From assembly GCA_002255955.1 (NCBI GenBank), contig NKIM01000050.1, positions 1 through 33,881 of the forward strand: a stretch of 33,881 nucleotides of DNA. Direction: 5' to 3'. The first letter of the stretch is position 1; each line of letters starts with the position of its first letter. Of this stretch, positions 23,386 through 31,835 are shown one piece after another. A model generated the notes under the pieces. That model saw nothing but the letters and a program-made list of their open reading frames with translations, had not been told where the DNA came from and made no database searches. The translations under genes and the position numbers were made by a program. The stretch comes from Burkholderiales bacterium PBB2 (lineage in GTDB: Bacteria; Pseudomonadota; Gammaproteobacteria; Burkholderiales; Burkholderiaceae_C).

Positions 23386-24390
23386 TCAATGTGTCGGCCG
23401 GGTGCCCGCCGCCGCCCGCGCCTGCCGCGTGCGCCGCAGCTGCTGGTCGGAGCTGAAACCGGCCGCCAGGGCCGCATCGCTGGCGCTGGCGCCGCGGGCC
23501 AGGGCCTGATCGGCGCGTTCCAGACGGATGCTTTTCAGATAGCCCAGCGGGCTGATGCCGGCATGTTCTGCAAAGAGGCGGCTCAGGTGGCGCGGCGTGA
23601 CATGGGCACGGGCGGCCATGGCGTCCAGGCTCCAGTCGCGCGCGGGCTCGGCGCAGATGGCGTCTTGCAGGCGGTGCAGGGCCGCGTGCAGGTGGTGGCG
23701 GTGGGCCAGCAGGGGCGAGAGCTCGGGGTCCTTGCTGCTGCGGCGCAGGTAGACCACCATGGTCTGGGCCACGCTGGCGGCCAGGGCCTCGCCGCAGTGC
23801 TGGGCAATCAGGTGCAGGCTGAGGTCGATGCCGGCGGTGATGCCGGCGCTGCTGGCGATCTGCTCCTCGGGGCCGTCGAGCACGAAGACACGGTTGTCCA
23901 CGACCTGGGCCTCGGGCGCCAGCGCGCGCAGCTGGTCGAGCATCTCGTGGTGGCTGGTGCAGCGCACGCCGCGCCCCAGCAGGCCGGCGCGTGCCGCCAG
24001 CAAGGTGCCTGAGCAGATGCAGATCAGGCGCCCGCCCTCGCGCAGCAAGACCTGACCCTGCCGGGCCAGCCAGCGCTCGCCGGCCAGCTCTTGCGCCAGC
24101 TGTTCGCTGCTTGGCGCCGGCTCATCGGGCGCCTTGCTGCGGCAGCCGCTGAGGATCAACCAGCTGCCCGGCGCCAGAGCTTCAGGCGGCGGCTCCAGGC
24201 CTCTGAGCTGCAGGCCGACCGAGCTGGCGCACTCGGCCGCAATGCCGATGAAGCGCAGGCGAAACGCCTCGGGCTGCTGGCGCCGGCGCAAGGCCTGGTT
24301 GGCCAGGCGAAAGGCTTCGGCCGGCCCGGCCAGATCGAGCAGCAAGGTGCCGGGCTGCACCCACATCAGGACATCAATCGGTGTGGACAT
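23386..24390 (-). CDS. GlxA-family transcriptional regulator (DJ-1/PfpI + AraC HTH)
   Basis: The 334-residue protein has an N-terminal DJ-1/PfpI (class I amidotransferase-like) domain (about 5-190). It begins IDVLMWVQPGTLLLDLAGPAEAFRLAN and contains GGRLICICSGTLLAARAGLL at the nucleophile-elbow position. An AraC-type double helix-turn-helix covers about 235-325, including WSLDAMAARAHVTPRHLSRLFAEHAGISPLGYLKSIRLERA in parts. The DJ-1 domain probably senses a small ligand rather than acting as an enzyme. It begins 28 bases after the isochorismatase-fold gene, on the same strand, so it probably belongs to that transcript; this family often controls adjacent amide or amine catabolism. The second HTH motif ends in GFSSDQQLRRTRQA, the usual recognition helix position. 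The ribosome site is weak. Confidence 0.92.
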   Translation of the reverse strand: MSTPIDVLMWVQPGTLLLDLAGPAEAFRLANQALRRRQQPEAFRLRFIGIAAECASSVGLQLRGLEPPPEALAPGSWLILSGCRSKAPDEPAPSSEQLAQELAGERWLARQGQVLLREGGRLICICSGTLLAARAGLLGRGVRCTSHHEMLDQLRALAPEAQVVDNRVFVLDGPEEQIASSAGITAGIDLSLHLIAQHCGEALAASVAQTMVVYLRRSSKDPELSPLLAHRHHLHAALHRLQDAICAEPARDWSLDAMAARAHVTPRHLSRLFAEHAGISPLGYLKSIRLERADQALARGASASDAALAAGFSSDQQLRRTRQARAAAGTRPTH

Positions 24391-24418
24391 GAAGCGAGCT
24401 TAGCGCCTGGGGCCGGCC

Positions 24419-24994
24419 TCAGGCCGAGACGGCAGCCGCGGCGCGCGCCAAGGCCTGCTCCACCGTGCAGATCTCGGCGAATCGGTCTTGCAGCACGGTC
24501 TCGGTGCGCAGCTTGATCTCGGCCGGGCTCAGCGTGCTGCCGCTGGCCGCGTGCTGCATGGCAAAGGTCAGCGTGGCCTCGGTCACGTAGTCGACCTGCC
24601 AGCCTTCGTCGCTGGCGTGGCGGGTGGTGGTCTCGCAGCATTGCTCGGTGCGGATGCCGGTGACGATCAGGCGCTGAATGCCGTTTTGATGCAGCCAGAT
24701 GGCCAGGCCCGTGCCGGCCAGCGCGCTGTGGCGGTGCTTGATCACCTCCAGCGCCGGCTGCAGAGCCGGCAGCTCCTCCAGCGGCCGCACCAGGCCCGAG
24801 GCCAGGGCAAAGGGGTTGTCGGCCGTCTCGGGGCCATCGCTGTGGAAGACGCGCACGATGGGCAGGCCTTGGGCCTGCGCGCCTTCAATCAGTCGCCGTG
24901 TGGCGTCGAGGAAAGCGGGCAGCTCGGCCGTGCTCCAGTAGGGGCGTTGGCGGAAGGATTCTTGAACGTCGATCAGCAGCAGGGCGGTTTTCAT
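24419..24994 (-). CDS. Isochorismatase-family cysteine hydrolase
   Basis: The 191-residue product has the cysteine hydrolase fold of nicotinamidases and N-carbamoyl hydrolases: LLLIDVQESFRQRPYW with the catalytic Asp near residue 9, VIKHRHSALAGTGL with the Lys near 86, and GIRTEQCCETTTRHASDEGWQV with the Cys near 116. Vicinal cysteines make the nucleophile assignment slightly uncertain. I chose the ATG at 24994 because GGAG lies nine bases upstream and the family starts at this position. It precedes the GlxA-type regulator by 28 bases. The amide or ester substrate cannot be named. It lies 129 bases downstream of the DUF1415 gene, so it may have its own promoter there. Confidence 0.9.
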   Translation of the reverse strand: MKTALLLIDVQESFRQRPYWSTAELPAFLDATRRLIEGAQAQGLPIVRVFHSDGPETADNPFALASGLVRPLEELPALQPALEVIKHRHSALAGTGLAIWLHQNGIQRLIVTGIRTEQCCETTTRHASDEGWQVDYVTEATLTFAMQHAASGSTLSPAEIKLRTETVLQDRFAEICTVEQALARAAAAVSA

Positions 24995-25123
24995 GGGCAG
25001 AGGCTCCGGGTTGAAGGGCTGGGTTTCAGTGCCTCCACTGTGCCGCCGTCGCAAGGCCGCGTCGCGCCCGATTCGGCCCGCTTTCGGTCAAATCCGGACA
25101 TGGTGCCGCCAGCCCTGCCGGGC

Positions 25124-25720
25124 TCAGCTGCGTGCTTTGAGACCGAGCGCTTTCCAGCCGTCCAGCCCCAGCTTTTCTAGCGTCGCCATATTCGCCTCGT
25201 AGATCGCGTCGGTGTCGGCCATGGTCTCTGTCGCGCGTTCGATGCTGCTTTCGCGCAGCAGGTGCAGGGTGGGGTAGGGCGAGCGGTTGCTGTAGTTGCT
25301 GATGTCGTCGATGTCGGTGCCGGCGAACTGGTAGTCGGGATGGAAGCTGGCGACTTGCAGGATGCCGTCCAGCTCCAGGTCTTCGACCAGAGCGTCGGCG
25401 GCGCCGAGGAAATCGTTGAAGTCCAGGAAGTCCGTCAGCACGCGCGGGTGGATCAGCACGGCGGTTTCGATCTCGTCCGGGTCGGCCCGGTTCAGGGCCA
25501 GCAGCTCGCGGGCCAGCTCTTTCAGCAGGTCCTCGGGCGTTGCAGCCTGGCTGACCACATAACGCAGGCGGTTGTTGACATGCACGCTCTTGGCAAAGGG
25601 GCAGAGGTTGAGGCCGATGACGGCCTTTTCCAGCCAGTGCTGGGTCTCCTGGCGAATGGTCTCGATCTCGGCGTCGCTGAGTGCGGGGAGAAGGTTTTGG
25701 GCTTGGGCTGGGTCGCTCAT
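25124..25720 (-). CDS. DUF1415 protein
   Basis: The 198-residue cytoplasmic protein carries the family signature VIGLNLCPFAKSVHVNNRLRY at about residues 33-53, followed by a helical region and LIHPRVLTDFLDFNDFL near 90. The C-terminal FHPDYQFAGTDIDDISNYSNRSPYPTLHLLRESSIE, given here only as its landmarks, is also typical. The function of DUF1415 is not known to me; a conserved cysteine in NLCPFA is the obvious candidate active residue. It starts 15 bases after the DUF2817 gene on the same strand, so the two are probably one transcript. The ATG at 25720 is the only sensible start. Confidence 0.92.
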   Translation of the reverse strand: MSDPAQAQNLLPALSDAEIETIRQETQHWLEKAVIGLNLCPFAKSVHVNNRLRYVVSQAATPEDLLKELARELLALNRADPDEIETAVLIHPRVLTDFLDFNDFLGAADALVEDLELDGILQVASFHPDYQFAGTDIDDISNYSNRSPYPTLHLLRESSIERATETMADTDAIYEANMATLEKLGLDGWKALGLKARS

Positions 25721-25735
25721 GGGGTCTCGGTCAAA

Positions 25736-26857
25736 TCAAGGAAGTGGGGCTGCGCTCAGCCCGGCCAGGGCCTGCTGCGCCGCTTCGCGGGCCTGCGCCA
25801 ACAGCAGGGCTTTCCAGGCCGGGGTGTCGATGTAGAACGCATCGCGGATCTGGCGCTTGATGGCCTGCGCCTGCTCAGGCGGCGCCTCGGGGTGGGCGGC
25901 CAGCCAATGGTCGGCGCGCAAGGCCAGAATCATCTCGTCCAGGGGCAGGGTGCCGAACTCCAGTGCGATGCCGGTGCTACGCGCGCCGGGCGCCACCTGG
26001 GCGCACACCGATTCGGCGACCGACCACATCAGGCCCTGCAGCGGTGCCGAGCTGGAATTGCCCTCGCGCAGCGAAGTCACGCCGGTGCCCCACCACTGGC
26101 GCGCTCGGGCCAGGCCTTCGTCCGCGCCCAGGCCGGTGTCGATGCGCTCGCCATGGCCGCAAGGCCCCAGGCCGGTGTGCAGATCGATCCAGGCCAGTTC
26201 GCGCACGCCGGCCAGGTGTTCTTCCAGCACATGGCGCAGGGTGATGTGGCTCCAGGTCGGCGTGTGGCCGCCGTAGAACAGGCCGAGCTCCTGCGTGTAC
26301 TGACCACCGCTGACGGCCTGCTGCCAGGCGGCCCGGCCGTGGCGGGCGATGTAGTCGCTCAAGCGCGCCTCGTTCTCGGCGCTGGGCGGCCAGTGGCGGG
26401 GCAGCAGGGCGCTGGCCAGCTCTTCATAACCCGGGTTGGTGGGCAGGGGGCGTTGGTGGAAATCGACGAAGTTGCGGTTCAGGTCCACGCCTTCCTGCGT
26501 GACCCGGCGCCACCAGGAAAAACCATGCGGGTTCAGGCCATGCAGATAGAGCACGCAGACACCGCTGGCGCGCACGGCGGCCAGCCATTCGGTATCGGCC
26601 AGCAGGCCGCACTGGATGCCCGAGCCCGCAAAGCCCTCCACGCCGTGGCAGGCGCTGCTGAGGATGAGCAGGCGCTCGGCCCGGCCGCGTGCCGGGCCCT
26701 GGCGCAGCACATCGAGGGCCAGGGCTTCGCCCTCGCGGCCCAACAGCGGGTGGGCGTGGCTCTCGACATCGAGGCCTGAGCCTTCGGCCGCAGCCAGGAA
26801 CTTGGCACGCGCCTCGGCATAGCTCTGCGCGAAAAAGGATTCGGCGTGCTGGGCCAT
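25736..26857 (-). CDS. DUF2817 / M14-like zinc peptidase-like protein
   Basis: The 373-residue product belongs to the carboxypeptidase-like DUF2817 family. SSACHGVEGFAGSGIQ near residue 65 gives the His and Glu zinc ligands (HxxE), GVDLNRNFVDF near 118 matches the substrate-carboxylate Asn-Arg of M14 enzymes, and ELAWIDLHTGLGPCG near 217 supplies the second His. EFGTLPLDEM near 300 may hold the general-base Glu. I chose the ATG at 26857 because GGGAGGA lies four bases upstream; the frame extends further but without support. No signal peptide, so it is cytoplasmic. It lies 23 bases after the M20 amidohydrolase gene, suggesting that both process the same peptide or acyl-amino-acid compounds. 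Confidence 0.9.
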   Translation of the reverse strand: MAQHAESFFAQSYAEARAKFLAAAEGSGLDVESHAHPLLGREGEALALDVLRQGPARGRAERLLILSSACHGVEGFAGSGIQCGLLADTEWLAAVRASGVCVLYLHGLNPHGFSWWRRVTQEGVDLNRNFVDFHQRPLPTNPGYEELASALLPRHWPPSAENEARLSDYIARHGRAAWQQAVSGGQYTQELGLFYGGHTPTWSHITLRHVLEEHLAGVRELAWIDLHTGLGPCGHGERIDTGLGADEGLARARQWWGTGVTSLREGNSSSAPLQGLMWSVAESVCAQVAPGARSTGIALEFGTLPLDEMILALRADHWLAAHPEAPPEQAQAIKRQIRDAFYIDTPAWKALLLAQAREAAQQALAGLSAAPLP

Positions 26858-26880
26858 GGCGGCGTCCTCCCGTCCGTCCT

Positions 26881-28077
26881 TCAGGGCCGCGGCTGCTTCA
26901 GCCAGGCCTCGGCCAGCTGCACCCACATCGAGCCGCCCAGCGGGATCAAATCGTCGTTGAAGTCGTAGCTGGGGTTGTGCAGGGTGCAGGGCCCCATGCC
27001 GTGGCCGCCGATGCGGTGGCTGCCGTCGCCATTGCCGATCAGGAAATAGCAGCCCGGCTTTTCCTGCAGGAAGAAGCTGAAGTCCTCGGCGCCCATGGTG
27101 GGCTCGAACTCTTGCACGCTCTCAGGCCCGACCATGGCGCTGAGCGTCTGGCGCACAAACTCCGTCTCGGCGGGGTGGTTGATGGTGGGCGGGTAGTTGC
27201 GGCGGAACTTGAACTCGCAGCTGACCTCGAAGGCGCTGGCGATGCCTTGCGCCATTTCTTCCATGCGCCGCTCGATCAGGTCCAGCAGCTCCAGGGTGAA
27301 GGTGCGCACAGTGCCCTCGATCACGCAGGCGTCGGGGATGACGTTGGTCGCTTCGCCCGCATGGATCATGGTCACCGAGATCACGCCGGCCTCGGCCGGG
27401 CGCTTGTTGCGGCTGATGATGGTTTGGAAGGCCTGAACCATCTGGCAGGCCGCCGGCACCGGGTCCACGCCCAGATGCGGCATGGCCGCATGCGCGCCCT
27501 TGCCGCGCAGGGTGATCTTGAACTCATTGCTGGAGGCGAACACCGGCCCGGTCTTGAGCGCAAAGGCGCCGGCCGGCATGCCCGGCCAGTTGTGCGCGCC
27601 GAACATGGCCTCCATGGGGAAGAGCTTGAACAGCCCGTCCTTGATCATCTCGCGCGCACCGCCGCCGCCTTCTTCCGCCGGCTGGAAGACCAGGTAGACG
27701 GTGCCGTCGAAATTACGGTTCGTGGCCAGATGCTTGGCCGCGGCCAGCAGCATGGCGGTGTGGCCGTCATGGCCGCAGGCGTGCATCTTGCCGGGCTGGG
27801 TGCTGGCGTGCGGGAAGGTGTTGTGCTCCGTCATCGGCAGGGCGTCGATGTCGGCGCGCAGGCCCACGGCCCGCTCGCTCGTGCCGTTCTTGACGATGCC
27901 CACCACCCCGGTCGTGCCCAGGCCGCGGTGCACCGGAATGCCCCATTCGGTGAGGGTCTGGGCGATCAGGTCCGAGGTGCGCTGCTCCTGGAAGCAGAGC
28001 GCGGGGTGGGCGTGGATGTCGCGGCGCAGGCGCTGGATCAGCGGCGCATCGGCCAGGATGGAGTCGATGAACTTCAT
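26881..28077 (-). CDS. M20-family amidohydrolase (hippurate-hydrolase type)
   Basis: The 398-residue cytoplasmic enzyme should cleave N-acyl amino acids or related amides with a two-metal centre. Metal-ligand motifs are MHACGHDGHTAMLL (about residue 100) and PAEEGGGGAREM (about 136), with HNWPGMPAG (about 165) and the C-terminal MGAEDFSFFLQEKPG (about 335). The dimerisation insert GKGAHAAMPHLGVDPV lies at about 195-210. This is the AmhX/hippuricase branch. It is the first gene of the minus-strand run toward DUF2817 and DUF1415, with 23 and 15 base gaps. It is divergent from the molybdopterin enzyme across 188 bases. The ribosome site before the ATG is weak. Confidence 0.93.
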   Translation of the reverse strand: MKFIDSILADAPLIQRLRRDIHAHPALCFQEQRTSDLIAQTLTEWGIPVHRGLGTTGVVGIVKNGTSERAVGLRADIDALPMTEHNTFPHASTQPGKMHACGHDGHTAMLLAAAKHLATNRNFDGTVYLVFQPAEEGGGGAREMIKDGLFKLFPMEAMFGAHNWPGMPAGAFALKTGPVFASSNEFKITLRGKGAHAAMPHLGVDPVPAACQMVQAFQTIISRNKRPAEAGVISVTMIHAGEATNVIPDACVIEGTVRTFTLELLDLIERRMEEMAQGIASAFEVSCEFKFRRNYPPTINHPAETEFVRQTLSAMVGPESVQEFEPTMGAEDFSFFLQEKPGCYFLIGNGDGSHRIGGHGMGPCTLHNPSYDFNDDLIPLGGSMWVQLAEAWLKQPRP

Positions 28078-28265
28078 GGCGGCATGGCCAGGTCGGCCCG
28101 GTGGGTGGGTGAATGGAGAAAGGAGTGCAGGGCGCCAGTCTAAACCGCGGGCGTTTCCGAGCGGGCGCTGCGGAGATGGCCCCGGCACGGCCTCGCGGGC
28201 GCTTGAGCGCGGGTCTTTGTGCGCTGCGTGCCCGGCCACCCGGGCAGCTGTGCAATAGTCTCGCC

Positions 28266-30326
28266 ATGCAAGACCTTCTCGCCCCCACATCCCTGCCGGA
28301 CCGCGCCTCGCCCCATATCGTCAAGGGCGCCTGTCCGCACGACTGCCCCGACACCTGCGCCTTGCGCATCACGGTCGACCAGGGTCGGGTGATCAAGATC
28401 CAGGGTGCGGCGGATCACCCGAGTACGCACGGGGCGCTGTGCACCAAGGTCTCACGCTATGCCGAGCGCACCTATCACGAGGAGCGGCTGCTGCACCCGC
28501 TCAAGCGGGTCAGCCGCAAGGACGAGGCGCCGCGTTTCGAGCCGGTCAGCTGGGCCGAGGCCCTGGCCGATATCTCGGCGCGGCTGAAGACCATCGCCGC
28601 GCGCGACCCGCAGGCCATCCTGCCCTACAGCTACGCGGGCACCATGGGCCTGCTGCAGGGCGAGGGCATGTCGGCGCGGTTCTTCAACAAGCTGGGTGCT
28701 TCGCAGCTGGATCGCACCATCTGCGCCTCGGCCGGCGCGGCAGCGCTGACGGCGACCTACGGCCACAAGGTCGGCATGCACCTGCCTTACTTTGCCGAGA
28801 GCCGCCTGATCCTGATCTGGGGCAGCAACTCGATCGCCTCCAATCTGCATTTCTGGACCTATGCGAACAAGGCCAAGCGCGAGGGCGCCAAGCTGATCTG
28901 CATCGACCCGCGCAAGACCGAGACGGCCGACAAATGCCACCAGCACATCGCCCTGCTGCCCGGCACCGACGGTGCCCTGGCCCGGGGCCTGATGCATGAA
29001 CTGATCGCCCACGACTGGCTGGACCACGACTACATCGCCCGCCATGTCGATGGCTGGGAGGAGCTGAAGGCGCGCGCGCTGAACTGGCCGCCCGAAGCGG
29101 TGGCCGAGGTCTGCGGCATCACGGCCGATGAAGTGCGCGGCCTGGCGCGCGACTACGCGCAAACGAAGCCTGCGGCCATTCGCCTCAACTACGGCATGCA
29201 GCGCGTGCGTGGCGGCGGCAATGCGGTCCGCCTGGTAGCTCTGCTGCCTTGCCTGACCGGCGCCTGGCGTTCGCGCGCTGGTGGCCTGCTGCTGTCCAGC
29301 TCGGGCTGGTTTGCGCCTTTCAAGAACATGGCCGCGCTGGAGCGGCCCGAGCTGCTGGCCGGGCGCCAGCCGCGCCTGATCAATATGAGCACCATCGGCG
29401 ACGATCTGCTGCGCGAGGCCTCGCCCGAGTTCGGCCCCAAGATCGAGGCGCTGATCGTGTACAACAGCAATCCGGTGGCGGTGGCGCCCGAGTCGCCCAA
29501 GGTGGTGAAGGGCTTCCAGCGCGAGGACCTGTTCACCGTGGTGCTGGAGCATTTCATGACCGACACGGCCGACCTGGCCGACTATGTGTTGCCGGCCACC
29601 ACGCAGCTGGAGCATCTGGATGTGCACACCAGCTACGGCCACACCGATGTGCTGATCAACGAGCCGGCGATTGCCCCCATCGGCGAGGCCAAGCCCAACA
29701 CCCAGATCTTCCGCGAGCTGGCCGCAGCCATGGGCTTCGAGGATGAGTGCTTCCGCGAAAGCGACGAGCAGCTGGCCCGCCAGGCCTTCACCGCCGAGAT
29801 CGATTTCGAGGCCTTGCGCGCCCAGGGCTGGCAAAGCCTGCCGCTCAAGGAGGCGCCGTTTGCCGAGGGTGGCTTCCCTACGCCCAACGGCCGGGCGCAA
29901 GCGGCCGGCGCAGACTTTGTGGCCAATTACGAAAGCCGCCGTTCCAGCCCCGAGCTGGCGGCGCGTTATCCGCTGGCCATGATCTCGCCGCCGGCGCGCA
30001 ACTTCCTCAACTCCAGCTTCGTCAACGTCAAGAGCTTGCGTGACATCGAGGGCGAGCCTCTGGTCGAGCTGCATGCTGAAGACGCAGCGGCCCGCGGCCT
30101 GCAGGACGGCGCCATGGTGCGGGTGTTCAATGACCGTGGCAGTTATCTTTGCCGTGCCCGCATCAGCCCGCGTGCGCGGCCCGGGGTGGTGAACGGCCTG
30201 GGCGTGTGGTGGCGCAAGCTGGGCGCCGGCGGCAGCAATGTCAACGAGGTGACGCACCAGCGGCTGACGGACATGGGCCGGGCACCGAGTTTTTACGACT
30301 GCCTGGTCGAGGTCAAGGCCGCCTGA
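28266..30326 (+). CDS. Molybdopterin-dependent oxidoreductase (DMSO-reductase superfamily)
   Basis: The 686-residue protein has an N-terminal 4Fe-4S motif ACPHDCPDTCAL (about residues 23-33) completed by GALCTK (about 59). It then has the molybdopterin-binding core with LIWGSNSIASNLH (about 183), CIDPRKTETADKC, LLPGTDGALARGL and NYGMQRVRGGGNAVR (about 305). The C-terminal dinucleotide-binding domain begins near 555 (LAMISPPARNFLNSSF). DRTICASAGAAAL near 155 occupies the region of the metal-ligand residue, so Cys may bind Mo, but this is uncertain. No Tat signal, so it is cytoplasmic. Substrate and electron partner are unknown and no small subunits lie nearby. A GCCCGG/CCGGGC hairpin (28230-28245) precedes the ATG. 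The aminopeptidase gene follows after 19 bases. Confidence 0.92.
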   Translation: MQDLLAPTSLPDRASPHIVKGACPHDCPDTCALRITVDQGRVIKIQGAADHPSTHGALCTKVSRYAERTYHEERLLHPLKRVSRKDEAPRFEPVSWAEALADISARLKTIAARDPQAILPYSYAGTMGLLQGEGMSARFFNKLGASQLDRTICASAGAAALTATYGHKVGMHLPYFAESRLILIWGSNSIASNLHFWTYANKAKREGAKLICIDPRKTETADKCHQHIALLPGTDGALARGLMHELIAHDWLDHDYIARHVDGWEELKARALNWPPEAVAEVCGITADEVRGLARDYAQTKPAAIRLNYGMQRVRGGGNAVRLVALLPCLTGAWRSRAGGLLLSSSGWFAPFKNMAALERPELLAGRQPRLINMSTIGDDLLREASPEFGPKIEALIVYNSNPVAVAPESPKVVKGFQREDLFTVVLEHFMTDTADLADYVLPATTQLEHLDVHTSYGHTDVLINEPAIAPIGEAKPNTQIFRELAAAMGFEDECFRESDEQLARQAFTAEIDFEALRAQGWQSLPLKEAPFAEGGFPTPNGRAQAAGADFVANYESRRSSPELAARYPLAMISPPARNFLNSSFVNVKSLRDIEGEPLVELHAEDAAARGLQDGAMVRVFNDRGSYLCRARISPRARPGVVNGLGVWWRKLGAGGSNVNEVTHQRLTDMGRAPSFYDCLVEVKAA

Positions 30327-30345
30327 GTTGCTGAAGAAGAAGCCG

Positions 30346-31431
30346 ATGAAGAAGAAGCGCTGGCGCTGGGCCTTGCTGGCGGCTGCGGCCGCGGGCGTGC
30401 TTGCCTCGCTGGGCGGCTGCGCGCAGATCGGCTATCTGGGCCAATCGGTCGGCGGCCATCTGCGCCTGGTTGCGGCGGCCAAGCCGGTGGAGGACTGGCT
30501 GGCCGATCCGGCGCTCAAGCCCGCCCTGCGCGAGCGCCTGCAGCAGAGCCAGCGCATGCGCGATTTCGCCGTGCAGCAGCTGCACCTGCCGGACAACAAC
30601 AGCTACCGCCGCTATGCCGACCTGGGCCGCTCGGCCGCGGTCTGGAATGTGGTGGCTGCGCCCGAGCTGAGCCTGACCCTCAAGACGTGGTGCTTTCCCA
30701 TCATGGGTTGCGTGGGCTATCGCGGTTACTTCAACCAGGCCGAGGCCGAGGCCTATGCCGCCGAGCTGCGCGCCGAGGGCTATGAGGTCATGGTCTACGG
30801 CGTGCCCGCCTATTCGACCCTGGGCTGGAGCCGGCTGCTGGGCGGTGATCCGCTGCTCAACACCTTCATGAACCAGCCCGAGGCCGAGCTGGCCGGGCTG
30901 ATCTTCCATGAACTGTCGCATCAGGTCGTGTACGCGGCCGATGACACGCAGTTCAACGAGTCTTTTGCCACCGCAGTGGAGCGGCGTGGCGCCCTGGCCT
31001 GGTTGCAGGCCCAGGGCAGCGCGGCCGAGCGCGAGCGCTACCTGGCGCGGCAGTCGCAGCGGGTGCAGTTCCGCGCCCTGACCCAGCGCTACCGCGAGCG
31101 GCTGGAAGCGCTGTATGCCCAGCCCCTGGGCCTGGAGGCCAAGCGTGCGGCCAAGGCGCAGCTGCTGGCCGAGATGCGCGCCGAGCATGCGCAGCTCAAG
31201 GCGGCGCAATGGGGCGGTGACAGCGGCTATGACGCCTGGTTTGCGCGCGCCAACAACGCGAGCTTTGCCCTGCTCTCGGCCTACACCGAGCTGACGCCGC
31301 AGTTCGAAGCCTTGCTGGACCGCGAGGGCGGCGACTGGCCGCGTTTCTATGCTGCTGTGAAATCCCTGGCCGAGCTGCCGCCGGCGCAGCGGAGAATGCG
31401 CCTGCAAGACATCAAGAACACTGGAGAGTGA
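30346..31431 (+). CDS. Predicted aminopeptidase lipoprotein (COG4324-like, HELSH)
   Basis: The 361-residue product starts at the ATG at 30346, preceded by an AAG-rich site; an in-frame TTG 18 bases earlier is less likely. The N terminus is a lipoprotein signal (KKKRWRWALLAAAAAGVLASLGGC, Cys near residue 25). The zinc motif is FHELSHQVVY (HELSH, His near 188) followed by NESFATAVERRG about 17 residues later, giving the third ligand, an arrangement seen in the predicted-aminopeptidase family. Also family-like are RSAAVWNVVAAPELSL and CVGYRGYFNQAEAEAYA. It is probably a periplasm-facing outer- or inner-membrane lipoprotein. Peptidase activity is inferred. Tight spacing to the gene before (19 bases) and after (11 bases) suggests one transcript. 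Confidence 0.88.
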   Translation: MKKKRWRWALLAAAAAGVLASLGGCAQIGYLGQSVGGHLRLVAAAKPVEDWLADPALKPALRERLQQSQRMRDFAVQQLHLPDNNSYRRYADLGRSAAVWNVVAAPELSLTLKTWCFPIMGCVGYRGYFNQAEAEAYAAELRAEGYEVMVYGVPAYSTLGWSRLLGGDPLLNTFMNQPEAELAGLIFHELSHQVVYAADDTQFNESFATAVERRGALAWLQAQGSAAERERYLARQSQRVQFRALTQRYRERLEALYAQPLGLEAKRAAKAQLLAEMRAEHAQLKAAQWGGDSGYDAWFARANNASFALLSAYTELTPQFEALLDREGGDWPRFYAAVKSLAELPPAQRRMRLQDIKNTGE

Positions 31432-31442
31432 GAGTACACACC

Positions 31443-31778
31443 ATGGCCGACATCCGCATCCACCGTGACCATGCCCTCGGGCTCAAGCGTGCCCGCGAGA
31501 TCGCCTGGGCCTGGGCCGAGCAGGTCGAAGAAAAGTTCGACATGGAGTGCACGGTGCTGGAAGGCAAGACCAGCGACACCGTCGAATTCACGCGCTCGGG
31601 CGTCAAGGGCGAGCTGATCGTGACCGCCGAGCACTTCGAGCTGCACGCCAAGCTGGGCCTGCTGCTCGGCGCCTTCAAATCCACCATCGAGGGCGAGATC
31701 CAGAAGGAACTCGACGGACTGCTGGCGGGAGAGGCGGGCGGCGGTAAAAAGCCGGCGGGCAAGAAAAAGCCGGCGTGA
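31443..31778 (+). CDS. Polyhydroxyalkanoic-acid-system family protein
   Basis: The 111-residue protein matches the small PHA-granule-region family (PHA_gran_rgn): MADIRIHRDHALGLKRAREIAW at the start, an EKFDMECTVLEGKTSDTVEFTRSGVKG-like beta region, and FELHAKLGLLLGAFKSTIEGEI near residue 68. It ends in a lysine-rich KKPAGKKKPA tail, which could bind granules or DNA. I chose the ATG at 31443 because family members start with this sequence; a longer frame begins 15 bases earlier at a GTG. Its function is linked by family to polyester storage granules, but no phaC, phaP or phaR gene is in the window. A terminator stem for the opposite strand overlaps its stop codon. Confidence 0.88.
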   Translation: MADIRIHRDHALGLKRAREIAWAWAEQVEEKFDMECTVLEGKTSDTVEFTRSGVKGELIVTAEHFELHAKLGLLLGAFKSTIEGEIQKELDGLLAGEAGGGKKPAGKKKPA

Positions 31779-31787
31779 AGCCGGCTT
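31764..31787 (-). terminator. Intrinsic terminator for the acyl-CoA-binding protein gene
   Basis: AAGCCGGC (31767-31774), a five-base loop, then GCCGGCTT (31780-31787). On the minus strand it is followed by a T run (AAAAA at 31764-31768 on plus). It overlaps the lysine-codon tail and stop codon of the converging PHA-system gene. A second stem CCGAGCC/GGCTCGG (31799-31805 with 31817-31823) lies beside it and may stop the plus-strand transcript. Confidence 0.7.
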
Positions 31788-31835
31788 GAAACACGTGTCC
31801 GAGCCCGCATCACGCAGGCTCGGGGTCTGTCTCGA

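Noticed and set aside
28452-30257. A 601-codon minus-strand frame opposite the molybdopterin enzyme
   Set aside because: Antisense shadow of an intact gene with 4Fe-4S and cofactor motifs.
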